From: Gonatopus flavifemur
Lineage: Eukaryota > Arthropoda > Insecta > Hymenoptera > Dryinidae
Assembly (NCBI GenBank): GCA_018340375.1
Contig: JAFFJZ010000001.1
Span: forward strand, 18,556,001-18,620,000
Length of the DNA: 64,000 nt
Direction of reading: 5' to 3'
The notes beneath the pieces were generated by a model. It was not told where the DNA came from. It did not search any database and saw only the letters and a list, made by a program, of their open reading frames with translations. The position numbers and the translations under genes were made by a program. Below are positions 47,603 to 59,175 of the stretch, one piece after another; position 1 is the stretch's first letter; the number at the start of each line of letters is the position of its first letter.

Positions 47603-48186
47603 TGTCCAAAAAGTAAGGTGACATTTGAATTTAAACTCTGTGCGCCAATGTATTTGGGGAAGTGCTCTTATTTTTAGGTTAGTGAGACTGTCTTTGATAT
47701 CCGTGCCGAGGATCACATCAAACTATTCATTAATGTTTGAGTTACGCTTCGTTATTTAAGCGTTATGCATCGTTTACGTGAAGCTATTCGCCTAAAGAGA
47801 ACGGAATTGTGGCGAGACAACCCTTGGTTTTTGCACCACGACAATGCATCGACTCACACTGCATTGATTCTTCGTGACTATTCCGCAAAAAACTCGACCC
47901 ATATCGTTCCACAACCTGCACCGTATTCACCTGATTTGGCACCGTGCGACTTCTGGCTATTCAAAAAACTCAAAAGACCGCTCCGGGGATTCTGTTTTGA
48001 GTCGATAGAGGAGATCCAAGCCAAATCGAAGAGAGAACTGAAGGCCATCCCGGAAACCGACTTTAACAACTGTTTCGAAGATTGGAAAATGAGGAGGATT
48101 ACTTTAAAGGCGATGAACTTGATTTGGGAGGATAAGTAAAGATTTTTAAATCAATGTTATGTCACGTCATTTTTTGGGACTTCAAT
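47603..48186 (+). mobile_element. Internally deleted mariner-like element
   Basis: Imperfect inverted ends can be seen: GTCCAAAAAGTAAGGTGACA on the left, and GTCCCAAAAAATGACGTGACA-like sequence read inversely from the right. It keeps only the C-terminal part of a transposase and is about 580 bp long instead of 1.3 kb. The exact ends and TA duplication are not clear. Confidence 0.65.
47765..48139 (+). pseudogene. C-terminal fragment of a mariner-like transposase
   Basis: The fragment contains FLHHDNASTHTA and PYSPDLAPCDFWLF, the second and third catalytic Asp boxes, followed by FESIEEIQAKSKRELK and FNNCFEDWK, typical of mariner C-termini. I count 35 residues between the two aspartates instead of 34; the extra one is probably the Ala in PQPAPYSPD. 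The N-terminal DNA-binding domain and the first catalytic box are deleted. After FEDWK the end is frameshifted: a DYFKGDE-like tail lies in another frame. The Met start is fortuitous. Confidence 0.8.
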
Positions 48187-49664
48187 GTGAGCATTAAAAG
48201 AATAGAAATACTATTCCAATATTATCACCTAGAAAACTTGTTTTCGAAGGTCAAAAGAATGTAACAGAGATTTTCTGAACGTTTTGCAACTTGATTTTCT
48301 CTCCCGAGCGAAAAGTTAGGGTGTTTTGTGAAGAAATGGTAATTGAAAATTTCTCAGAAAAACTCTGTGGTTATTTTTTTGTTTCATCGGGACTATCGGT
48401 TTGTTCATACAATAAACGAATAAGATATTCAAAAGTGAAGATTCATTTAATCAAGCGTTCCTCCAATGATAAATCTCAGGCAGTTTTCCAGACTGTTGAA
48501 CTAGAATCGATCCGAGAAGGGAAAGCAGCTTGTCGTTAAATGGAATGATCCAAGTACCGAACTAGGCAATCCATATGAATTTAATGGGTGATAGTTGGGA
48601 AATGGTAAGCAGAAATATTGAAATGTTCATTGAATAGCCAGGAAATCGATATACGTATATACATATATACGTAGTAATACACGAGAGCGCAGATGGCGAA
48701 GAAAAGATCTACGCTATAAAATACATGAGACATGACTAAGAGGGTTGACGATTCAAATATTCAAGACTTGTGTTAACAAGTCATAACGTAAAATGGATAA
48801 TTCAATTCTCCGTAAATCGCTTTTCTTACCTTTAATTATAATTCGTTCCATACAATTCATTAAAATATAAGCCTCCGCGTTCCCTCCCATCCAATTATAG
48901 CATCTGCGTGTATGCGGGTGACGAGTGTGTTAATAGCAGACTTGGAAATTCTTACCAAATTTTGGTAGGACAAGTAAGGCATAAGACTGTTGCCAATGAT
49001 AACTGGCGATAACAGCTGGATGAGAGAAGGAAGCTCTCATTTTGCTGATCCTCGGTACGGGGCGGACGTGTTATGTGCCCTAGAAAGCTATCTGAAGAAA
49101 AGACCCACTCGATAAAAGCCTTTGTGAGATGTTGAGAGGATTCGGGTTGCGGAAGAATTATATGGCCTGCAATTAAAGAAGATAAGTGTTTTCCTGCCAA
49201 AATAATACTCGGTGAAAAGAATAAAGCTTTTATTCTTCTGTTTAATGGAGGATTCCATAATTTCCAAATAATTAGTTATTTCACGTTTCTTTGTTCGCTT
49301 CAAGAACAAGCTTCTCGTAAGAATTAATTGTTTTTCTTTCAGAACCAAATTTCAAGATAAATACCTCGAAAATTCAATTGGGAATTAAAATAACAGAAGG
49401 AAAAAAATCATCGGTGACACGTTTATTCACCCTTGTTTTTACACCCAACGATATCTGCAGTTTTGAATTTCATAGTTGAAACGTGAAACTCGCAATCAAT
49501 AACTCGTGAATATACTGTTTGACATTCATGTTTGGTGCATGTTTTATATTTTATGTTAGGGGGAAAAAACGAAACTATGCGGTCGGGGAGTGATTCTGGC
49601 AACCTCTTTTCCCTGCGAATATTTGAAAAATGGTCAGACGAAGAGGAATGTGGTGCGAGTGAGC
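48187..49664. other. No supported gene
   Basis: Short ORFs without domains. A small TATACGTATATACATATATACG dinucleotide-like patch lies near 48650. Nothing else was recognised. Confidence 0.35.
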
Positions 49665-49862
49665 CCGGGTCGAAAAATTTGGACGGTTTTTGTCCTTTTG
49701 TTTCGTTTTTAAACTGATTTTGTCCTCACGGTTGATTAATGCGGACAAAAACAGTACTCTTTCAAGATTTTTCAGTTTGAATTTTTCCTCCAGCGAATGA
49801 AAGTGATTGAAAAAATCGTTTAAATTTTCCGACTCGGGAGAATTTGGAAAGGGATTTTCTAT
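49665..49862. mobile_element. Hairpin MITE family C, copy 2
   Basis: It shares AATTTGGACGG, TTTTGTCCTTTTGTTTCGTTT, AACTGATTTTGTCC and TTGATTAATGCGGACAAAAA with copy 1 near 42008-42245. Its own right arm is more decayed. The minus-strand ORF 49575-49964 reads through it and is not a gene. Confidence 0.6.
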
Positions 49863-50426
49863 GCACAGTTGAAATTTTTTGAAAACAATTTTTCCTTTCC
49901 CATCAAGGACACACGGATTTTTCTTGATATTTGCACATTTTGTTGGTTTACGTTGTACGTTCAAACAAGTTGATTTACAACATACGAAAATATCGAAAGA
50001 AGAACCAGAACGAGACGATGCTTGGAAAAAAGTATCCCTACGATTGCATCGATATTTTTCCCTTTGATTTATTATGAATGATAGTCTTAAATTCTTCTCT
50101 ATTTGAAATATTTCACTTTGGGACCTTCCTCATAAATATCCGATGAAAAAACAAGGGTGACCGAACAGCATCGCCGATGGAACTATTCGATCGCCACGAA
50201 GCGTAACGTGGATTGTTGTTTGATAAATAGCCAAGACACACGGTTTAAACTTCGGTATAGTGAGGCGTTCGGATTGGATACGCAAAGAGAAAAACATAGA
50301 TATCAATGTAATTACGAATGAAATCGATGAAAAGAGATTTTGACAAGAACGGGACTCATCAATATTTTCTGCTCTATTATCTTCTTATATGATTCGAAAC
50401 AATCTTGACCGAGACGACGATAATAT

Positions 50427-50469
50427 CGGGATCCAACTTGAAATGGCGCAAGAAACCAGTTGGATCCCG
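50427..50469. other. Perfect 12-bp stem with 19-nt loop
   Basis: CGGGATCCAACT is exactly inverted as AGTTGGATCCCG. No neighbouring gene or transposon explains it. It could be a very short MITE relic or a structured transcript element. Confidence 0.5.
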
Positions 50470-53400
50470 TAAATCCGCCAATTGTGCTCGAGGGGTACGC
50501 TATTTTCCTTTGTATATAACGACAAACTAGTGAACCTGCGAAAAAAAAGAGGAAGAGAAAATCATCCCCCTGTTAATGCCAAAGTAATGACTGGGGTGGC
50601 GACATTGGAGGACCCTCAACGTATAAGCAAGGAGCTCGGCCTCGTCACCGTTTCACCCCACTCACCACTTTCCCTTCTTTCGAGAGATTGACGAGGAAGA
50701 AAGGCAGGCCCGTGTCAATCACTGGTGGCCCGAGCTAGGTCAAGCCAAAAATAAGCTATCATAAGTTTTTGATGGTGACAAAGTTTGATGCGGGACCATT
50801 AAAATGATTACTCCAATTTACAATTCCACGATGACACGCTATCGTTTTTGAATTTTCAGATGAGATCTTCGTTCCATCGTGTTGATTGATGGATCAAATT
50901 ATGAATGATGTGATTTTAATATGGTATTCGAATCTATACGTTCATCTAATTTCATGTTTTATGCTTTTAAATAGCGTATGGATACAACATAAGAGGAAGA
51001 AAAATATCGTTCTCGAGTATATGAATCAAATTCAATAAACTTAAGCAAGGATCTATCATTGCGAATACTTTTAGCCGACTGAAGTGAAGTGCTATAAATT
51101 TATTGTGCGTGATAAATAATGGAAGGGACAGAATGAATAGAACCGTATTTTGGTCACATCGATTTCGTTCGAACGCGAATAGTGAGGGTTGTTTTATATC
51201 GTTTTACATAAAATCGAATACATAGAATAAAATTTTCAATTATTTTCCATTGGTCGTCGGAAAAGCTATTATTTCATTAATTTCAACACAGTACATCATC
51301 TTACGAATGTACTATGAATATTTTTGATTTATATATTCTATAAGTATAATATTAATATTCCGTCTTCGTCCCATAAATATTCGATCGAAAGTAACATTCT
51401 ATACATATTTATCGTAGCAGGCAAAAATATTCTGAACACGTTTGGATTCTGTATCTCATTTGACAATTCTTCCAACATTCCATACCGTGCGGGGAGAGAT
51501 ATCACCGTCTCTGGAGTCAGAAATTGTTGAATGAAAATGAAAACATAAATTCGAAGGTATACGTATCTATATACATTGAAATTACTCCACTATATTCGTC
51601 ATCCATGTCGATGAGGAATCGATAGACTCGTGATATAATTCAGCAAAAGTCTCGCAAAATTTGAACTCTACTCGGGAGCATGTTTGGAAATGTTAAGGAA
51701 AATTTGTTATAGCATAAACGATAATGGTAGAACAATAAACATTAATATAAACTTGTTTTCGAAGGGTAAAAAGAGATACTGGAATTCGATATAAGGCAAG
51801 AAACATCCACTTGGAATTTACTTAGATCAAAATTCTCATGCGAGTGAATTTATCGAAAGAAGGAACGAAGATGAAATGGAAAAGGGGGAAAAAGTTGAAC
51901 AAGTTGGATGAAGAGGAAAGTTATATTTCAAATTTCGATACTTGAAATGTTTCGCTAAATCAAGAGGACTGCTGCCCCAGTGAATTTACATGTCGAAATA
52001 TCACGTGATTCGTCTTTGTGCTACCCTCGTATATGGCGAATGTATATAGGTATACTTGTAACAAGGATGTACATATATACAACCTAACCCCACTTCGAAT
52101 CTTTCCGGAGTATATCTCTACAACAAAGGGTTCTCTGTAGGTTTATGATTGAATCACTTTTGTTCTCATTGGATGTTGCGCCTCGCGATGAAAAATCAAT
52201 GCTATCTCTTCTTGTCGTAGGTCCTAAAACGTTCCCTTTGTCTCCAATTGGGAAGCCAGCGTCGTAATGTAGTAGGAACATTTTTCAAAATTCTTCCACC
52301 AATTGTCATAATATTATTCGCGACGTTATGATATATTTACTGAAAATTTGAGCATCGTCTTCGACGTTGTATCTCAATCGGCTCTCAAGCGGCGCAAGAA
52401 AATTAATGGGAACATTATACACAGCTCATAATTGCTGTCCTAAATCAACTGTGAAGACGAGAAAATAATGATAATGAGAGAATAATTCTGTTGTTTCAAG
52501 ATATTTAGATTAATCGACCCAATTTGCGAGAAACTTAACAGTTCCGCATTAAAAAAAACATTCGTGGAACTAATATAAACTTTCCAACTGGAATACATTT
52601 CTTTCTTCTCGGTTCAAACTTTTTCCCCGCAATTCAATAAGTTTGACTTTCACCTTCCTTGTTTGTGTCCTTCGCTTTTTTGTTTGTCACTCGTGATTTA
52701 CGATGCGATGCAAAATCATTTGATATGAAATCAATCTGAAAGCAATTTCGCAAACATCGAATCAACATCGATACGATTTACCGTACGAATAACGCGGGGA
52801 TATCGATTCGGAGAAGAAAAATGAGAATTTCTGTTTTTCCTGTCTCTCCTCGATTCGCGGTGTCGGTTTACGTGTACGATAAATATCAGCAATTATGTCC
52901 AAATAATGTTTCATACGGGTCTCACATATGTTGATTCAATGATTGTTGAACGTGTGGACTTATACTTGCACAAAAAATGGAATTTATCCCCTGAAGAAAG
53001 GAGGGTTGTTCTACCCTGTTGACGACATGCTTCCTCGGCAGACAAAGATTCCCGTCCCGTTCAGGATACCGAGAGGATAAAGGAAAATGGGGAGGTAACA
53101 GGATGAACGAGGATAGAAATAGACAGACAAAGAGACAGAGAGGACGGTCCCGAGAGCGTAGAATCGCCGATTTTAATGGTCCTTTGTTACATGCGCGGTT
53201 TCGTACAAGGTAAAGAAAATCAATACCATGACTCGCCTCTTGGGAGTTTTCTTGGTTAATTTTCCCCATTAAAACCTCGATCACATTGTTTTTATGTTCG
53301 AATTCCATTTTTCATAATCATTGGTCTCATAAATCCTATTGCGAGAAATATCACTTTCCTTTTGGATTTCAATCCATTTTTCCCTGGTTTTCTTTGTCTT

Positions 53401-54519
53401 CCCTTTCCGAATGAAAACCCTGTGTTTGTTTGTGTGCGGTGTACAATCGATATTACACGAAAATAAAAGTGAAATTATCGAATCGATAAGAAAGCTAAAT
53501 GAATTCCCTCGCACTCGTTCCACAGAAACTTTTCGAGTTCTTAATCCGATGGACCTTCTTTGTCCCGATATTTCAAGAAGAGATGTATAATCCGAAACCA
53601 TTGTGCTTAAAGCTATACGCACCCAAAGCACAGAGCTGTATACGGGGGTCTATATATCAATTAAATGTTTCATTATCTCCTGCCGTAAAATTTATGTATC
53701 CCTATTTCAATTTATGAAAAAACTTCCCCGTTCTTCTAATAACAATGGAATTATTTTTATGAGAGCCGAAAAATAGGCGAAGATCATAAACTACAATTCC
53801 TGTACCTAAATTACTAAAATCGCAATGTTCCTAATCCTTCGCGGATGTCTAATAATTTAACACTATCGCTATCACTATCATCACCCTTACGGAATTCTGT
53901 GGTAATTGATCAACTTTAGTCCCTCGTATATCAAAAGCTAAATGTCGGATTTAATTTTCGCGAATAACTTATCTTGTTTTTCAGTGTCGCATAATTGATT
54001 TAAATTTGATGTACTATTAGTGGCAAACGTACGATAATGTTACGGAGAATTCGGTGAGAATGGTAAAAGTTTCATCATGAAGGGAAGTTTGTGGAACGGA
54101 GGACAAAGACAATTTAAAAGGAAGAAAAGATGTACTTCTTTGTTCTCACCAGCATCCCTCACCGCTGAAACTTTCCCGATGATTCTGTCAGGTTTTTAGA
54201 TTAAGAAACGATTCAAACTCCAACGTAATCAGGGTAAATTTATATGAGATCATTTCCATAATCAATAGGACAGAATCTTGTGTTTTTTTTCCTCGAGATG
54301 ACTTCTTTTCCTTGTGAAAAGGAGAGGTCGTGAGCTGTATATCAAGAACGAAAAGTTAATTCGATTCGGTGACCGTGGTGCGAATACAATATTATTGTGA
54401 TGATCATGGTATTTTATTCGCACCATAATTTATATCGCGAAAAAACTTATCATCGAGGTGTATCGTTTTTCATCCCAACTACTGCAGTCATATCAATTCT
54501 CTACTGGAAAGGAAATCCG
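50470..54519. other. About 4 kb with nothing recognised
   Basis: AT-rich DNA with short ORFs on both strands, the longest near 52922-53308 - and 53281-53631 -, none with a known domain. It is the longest stretch without visible repeats or genes; regulatory DNA or introns of unseen genes are possible. Confidence 0.35.
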
Positions 54520-54625
54520 GCATCCAGGAGATTGAGAATTTGATACCACTGTGGGGGATCGAACTCTAATCCCTCAAGTTTCCGACCTGACCCTCTGTTA
54601 ACTGAGCTGAACCACTGACTCAGCG
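54520..54625 (-). repeat. tRNA-derived SINE fragment, second copy
   Basis: On the minus strand TGGTTCAGCTCAGTTAAC (A-box-like) is followed by GAGTTCGATCC (a close B-box match) and then a tail with TTCTCAATCTC, as in the + strand copy at 24995. Spacing and boxes are tRNA-like, but the arms do not form a clean cloverleaf. Confidence 0.5.
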
Positions 54626-54879
54626 TACAAACATATAATATCAAAAATTCTCATCTTTATGTTTCCTGTAACACTCGAGAAGTACATGGGTGTTCAGATC
54701 TTACACGCACACAAGCCGTACGGAGATTGGGATATCAATCGTAATGATATTGATTCCTGACAACATCATCCTGAATCCTTGGATGAATTGTTTGAACAAT
54801 TTCAAAGAATCCCTAAATCAATCCTTCATATTCGAGAAGGATTTAGGATGAAAAAGATGAAAAAAAATCCGCCGTGGAA

Positions 54880-55500
54880 GGAAAATGTGACTTTGCTGGA
54901 TAACTCTTTGTTATCACGACAAACTTGTTAGCTACCACAGTGATTTTTTAGCTGTGGCAGCAAAGAATGTCAACTACTGCAATAAAATTTGTTTGCTATT
55001 CTACATAAAATACTGAAAAATTTGCTGTTCTGATCCATTATGTTGCTCTTTCAGCGATCCTGTTAGTTGTTGCAAGGCATTTTTAGCTACGTCAGCAAAA
55101 AGATTTCCCACCCTAGTGATTCCAAAGTGATCAATTTTTTAGGTTTACTTTCGGTTATTTTTTGGTTTGGTAGAAATTTGGTCAGAAAATGATTACCCAG
55201 ATGGTTTTTACCTTATAATGACCTATTTGTAACCCAAAACTAACGGTTGCTTTGAACAAATCTGCCATGTACAGGTCACCAAAAAATGTGGTCCGTTTGT
55301 GGGATCTTTTTGGGGTATTTTTGAAGTGAAAACCCAGAAAATCACCACAAAATAACAGGAAAATCACCGAACTGAGATTGGTTGAATTTTTGTTGGATTT
55401 TGGTCAATTTTTGTTGAAAAAAATGTCTTAAACGACCAAAAGTGACCAAAGTTACCAAGATTTGTCACTAAAATGTAACCGAAATTTTTCCCCGCTGGGG
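54880..55500. repeat. Two adjoining palindrome arrays (AGCAA type, then GGTNA/TNACC type)
   Basis: About 54880-55115 repeats TTGCTG, AGCTACC and CAGCAAAG words, like the element at 6881. About 55130-55490 repeats GGTTA, TTGGTCA, GACCAAA and TAACC-like words in both orientations. The ends CCGTGG and CCCGCTGGGG are uncertain. No coding. Confidence 0.4.
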
Positions 55501-55764
55501 TATTCCATAATATAATACCTCGTTTCGACGCAACGGCAATTGTTTCTCACCGTGAGTGATGTTTTTGAAACAAAGTCAAGTTAAAACACATGGGCTGAAA
55601 CGTCCTGGGCCTAATACATAGATGGCGCGAATTTTACTGCATTCGCCTGTTTTTCAGTTAGTACTAACTTTCAAAAGACAGCTGTTGACATTTCATGATA
55701 TTCTATTCATCAGTTTGTGAGTTATTGTGCTAAGACTGACGCTACTTTTGTTATTTTTGAAACA

Positions 55765-56924
55765 ATGGATCAAAAACAATTTCGTGTTTTAATTTTACAC
55801 TGCTTCTTGATGGTAAAAAATCCCGTTCAAGGGAAGCAATGGCTTGAGAAGTGTTATGGGGATTCCGTTCCATCAGAAACCACAATAAAACGTTGATTTG
55901 CTGACTTCAAACGTGGTCGTAGAGACACCGATGATGCAGAACGCAGTGGACGTCCAAAGAGGCGGTAACACCAGAAAACATCCAAAAAATCCACAAAATC
56001 GTTTTGAATGATCGGAAAGTGAAATTGCGTGAGTTAGCTGACGTCATAAAGATATCAAAAGAACGTGTTGGCTTTATATTGCGTGGGCATTCAACTATGA
56101 AGAAGCTTTGTTCAAAGTGGGTGCCGCATTTGCTCACTGTTGACCAAAAACAAGAACGCGTTGATGCTTCTGAGCAGTGTTTGGCCATGTTTAAACGTAA
56201 CAAGTCGGAATTTTTGCGTCGATATGTTACAATGGATGGGACATGGATTCATCACTTCACTCCGGCATCAAAACGATCGTCATCTGAGTGAACAGCCACT
56301 GGTAAACCTCGTCCAAAGCGCTCGAAAGTACAACAATCGGCTGGGAAGCTTACCCTAACAGCACAATGTGTCTCTGGGACGTTTTCTGAACGTTCTAAAA
56401 ACCTCTCCTACGTTCTATAAACCTTCCATAAACGTTCCAGTGGCACGTTGTGCTGTCTGGGTATGGCCTCGGTATTTTGGGATGTGCGTGGTGTAATATT
56501 CATCGACTATCTTGAGAAGGGAAATACCATCAACGGTGAATATTATATCGCATTATTGGAGCGTATGAAGGCCGAAATTGCAAAGAAACGACCGCATATG
56601 GCAAAGAAAAAGATTTTATTTCATCAAGACAACGCACCATGTCACGAGTCAATCAAAACAATGGCAAAACTACATGAATTGAACTTCGAATTGCTTCCAC
56701 ATCTACCGTATTCGCCAGATTTGGCTCCCAGCGACTACTAGCTGTTCGCAGACCTAAAAAGAATGCTCGCCGGTAAGAAATCTCGCTCGAATGAAGAGGT
56801 TATCGCTGAAACAAAGGCCTGTTTTGAGGCAAAAAATAAATCATTCTACAATAGTGGTATTGAAATGTTAGAGCGGTGCTGGAATGATTGCGTTGTTCTT
56901 GATGGAGATTACGTCAATGAATAA
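55765..56924 (+). pseudogene. Irritans-type mariner transposase, multiply broken
   Basis: Starting MDQKQFRVLILHCFL, it retains WVPHLL, VTMDGTW (first catalytic Asp), FWDVRGVIFIDYLEKG, HQDNAPCHES (second Asp) and [10 protein letters not shown] (third Asp, 34 residues after the second), and ends GDYVNE with TAA. The breaks are TGA at codon 44 (55894), a one-base deletion near 55960, TGA at 56289, a 109-bp MITE at 56353, and TAG at 56739. All three nonsense codons stand at Trp positions (expected TGG). Reconstructed length is about 349 residues, as for Himar1. It encodes no active enzyme. Confidence 0.92.
56353..56461. mobile_element. 109-bp MITE inside the mariner transposase
   Basis: TA flanks both ends, and removing the insert plus one TA restores the Lys-Leu-Met-Ala reading frame of the transposase. 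The inverted ends are CCCTAACAGCACAATGTG and CCCAGACAGCACAACGTG. The interior holds GAACGTTC and CGTTCC words. Its size and TA target suggest mobilisation by a Tc1/mariner-type transposase. Confidence 0.85.
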
Positions 56925-57006
56925 AGCTAATTTTGAACAAAAAAAACCGTGTTTTCTTTGTTAGGCCCGGGACTTTTCAGCCCCTGTGTTAATAGGAAAA
57001 AGTGAC

Positions 57007-57277
57007 CACACGGAAAAAAGGAAAGTGTAAAAATTGGCTGCATGGGGTGACGATGGAGTGCTCCAAACCTTCCAATCGAAAATCTCACACTATATACTAG
57101 TAATTCAATTTAGTCAGGTGAAATTTCCTTCACTCGCATTTTACTTTCGATTTAATACATCATGCTGTCAAAAAGACAATTGCAATTCAACACTGTCAAA
57201 TTTACAATTGAACGTTTCGAAGCGCAGTGTTGTGTTGCGCTAAGCAGAGAAATTCACAATTCTCTTTTTTCCGTGCG
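57007..57277. mobile_element. MITE with CACACGGAAAAAAG ends
   Basis: The left end CACACGGAAAAAAGGAAAGTG is inverted at the right, ending TCTTTTTTCCGTGCG. The interior pairs weakly through AATTTAC/TTGAATTGC words. It is non-coding; no target duplication was identified. Confidence 0.6.
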
Positions 57278-57540
57278 TAAAAATTCGTAAAGTGCAATGA
57301 ATAAATCTGAATTTCTCTCGATCTGCAGTTTTGAAAACATAAATCAATAAATAAAATCACGTATTCTAATGAAGATTTCCTGATATAATAAGCATTTCTG
57401 GGCTACCGAGTCAGTCTACAGCATCTCACAGCTAATTCGAGTAGATGATTAACGATAAATGGAATGACAAAAAAAATGAAGAAGGTAGATATTCATTCCA
57501 GATGACGCGTTCATGAGATGGAAAAAGAAATCACAGGAGA

Positions 57541-57861
57541 TTACAAAAAGAACTTATAAAAGAGTCGATAAATATTGAAAATGCTCGATAAATTTTCAAT
57601 TCTCTTTTCAGGTCCCGTTGTGGAAATATCATCAACGAAAGTGAAATTTAGGGTGAAGTCAAGTAGAGCGAGACAACGATTTTCTAAATCCTTCATAACA
57701 ATATCAGCTATTATTGGAGATAGGGAAGACCCCCTGGGAGAAACATAAGTCTGATTATAGGTTTCCCCATTGGAGGCGAAAAAGGTTGAAAGAATAATCA
57801 TTCTCATACCGATGAAGAATCTTTCGATCGGTGAATTCACTGGGGATTTAATACGACTCAT
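57541..57861 (-). pseudogene. Penelope-like reverse-transcriptase fragment
   Basis: On the minus strand the ORF contains FFIGMRMIILSTFF, then YNQTYVSPRGSSLSPIIADI, VMKDLE and FTFVDDIS. These correspond to the QTYGTPMGSPLSPIIAD and YVDDI motifs of Penelope-like elements. The conserved GTPMGS is altered to VSPRGS, and the downstream thumb region ends abruptly in YRLFYKFFL. About 100 codons survive; it is inactive. Another RT class with this motif set is less likely. Confidence 0.78.
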
Positions 57862-58080
57862 CCCGATATAATTTTGTGTTTGAGGTACTGATTACTATTT
57901 TGTGTGAAATCCTGCAACTACGTTGATGATGATATCGCGCGATGGGGCAAGAAGATTGTGATTTCCACAGAGGGAATAGAAGAATACGATGTTAAATTTT
58001 ATGAAATGAAATACAAATATGTTTGAGTATCACGCTCACAAATTTCAACACAGTTCTTATATTTTCTAATTCGTATCATA

Positions 58081-58249
58081 CACGGAGAAAAATTTGCTGT
58101 AATATTTACTATACCCTAGATAAATATAGAGATAAGATTAAATTTTCATGTTCATCGGAGACCTTGGTTGATCGAACGAAAATTTAGGTATACATTGCAG
58201 CAATTTAATGCTGTCCCTATAATTACAGCAATTTTCTCTCTGTGTAGTT
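58081..58249. mobile_element. MITE with CACGGAGAAAAATT ends and flanking GTATCATA repeats
   Basis: CACGGAGAAAAATTTGCTGT is inverted as ACAGCAATTTTCTCTCTGTG. GTATCATA directly precedes it (58073-58080) and recurs directly at 58250-58257, five bases beyond the paired end, which may be an 8-bp target duplication. The interior is non-coding. Confidence 0.6.
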
Positions 58250-58399
58250 GTATCATATACAATCTCATGTTGAAATTTAAACTTGGCCCCATACTGACAC
58301 AGTACCGTTGCCGGAGTTACCAGCGCTGGCAAATATAAACAGTCAGTTCAAGGCCACTTGAATTGACGGTACTGATCCGAAGTCAAAATGATAACAACT

Positions 58400-59175
58400 T
58401 TTTCCAGGACATTTTCCAGAGAGATTCAGAGGAATTCACAGGAAGTTGGAGACATGTCAGATGGTGGTGTATCCTGAATCTCTTCAACTTTCTTCGAATC
58501 TTTCTGATTTTTTCTGATGGAGATTTAGAAATTTTCTGGAATCTTTTTGAATTTCTATGCTTCCTTGAGAATTTCATTTATTTAGATTCTGCAGTTTACT
58601 CCGAATTTGTCCAAATCTCTCTAAATTCCTCTCAATTTTTGTGAATCTCTCTGAATTCCTATGACAAGTTTTCCTAAATTTACCTATCCCCAAATCTCCA
58701 TGAAATTCCCAAAAAGCCTCTGAAATTTTAAACCAAAAATTGTACTCAATGTATTTCCACTCTGAATTTGTCTGAATCCCTTTGAAGAGTCCACAGCACA
58801 ATTTTTCACAATTTACATGTCTCTGAATCTCTCTGAAACTCCTGGAATGCCTCTGATATTATGCACTGAAAATTTGACTCAATATATTCCTCTCTGAATT
58901 TCTCTGAACTCCTCTGCAAAGTTCAACGCACAGTTTTACCTAATTTACTCATCTCAAAATCCCCATGGAACTCCCTAAATGTCTTTAAAATTTTGAACCA
59001 GAAGTTTCACTCAATTTCTTTCTGAATTTCCCTGAATGCCTCCCAATCTCTGAATCCCTCTGAATCCTCCCAGAAAGTTCAACACCCAGGTTTTCCAATT
59101 CATCAGTGTATGAATTCTTCTGAATCTTCCCGAATCACTTTGAATTCCTCTGAATCCCTCTGAATTTCTTCGAAA
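58400..59175. repeat. CTCTGAATTCC word array, about 780 bp
   Basis: More than 25 copies of TCTGAATTC/TCTGAATCCC/TCTCTGAATTTC recur, mostly in the same orientation, with superimposed longer units (AGTTCAACGCACAGTTTTACC versus AGTTCAACACCCAGGTTTTCC) spaced about 160-180 bp. ORFs on both strands here are by-products. It may be the body of a large palindrome-array element or a decayed satellite. Confidence 0.6.

Larger units (their letters stand above)
55586..56989 (+). mobile_element. Irritans/Himar-like mariner, dead, carrying a 109-bp MITE
   Basis: The ends ACACATGGGCTGAAACGTCC and, inverted, ACACAGGGGCTGAAAAGTCC enclose 1,404 bp; without the 109-bp insertion and its TA the length is about 1.29 kb, normal for mariner. 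TA duplication is plausible but the exact end is uncertain by a few bases. The transposase sequence closely resembles the irritans subfamily (Himar1 type). Confidence 0.88.

Noticed and set aside
54520..54625. Functional tRNA gene on the minus strand
   Set aside because: The B box is good, but the acceptor and anticodon arms do not pair cleanly and a similar piece with a shared tail exists elsewhere, favouring a SINE.
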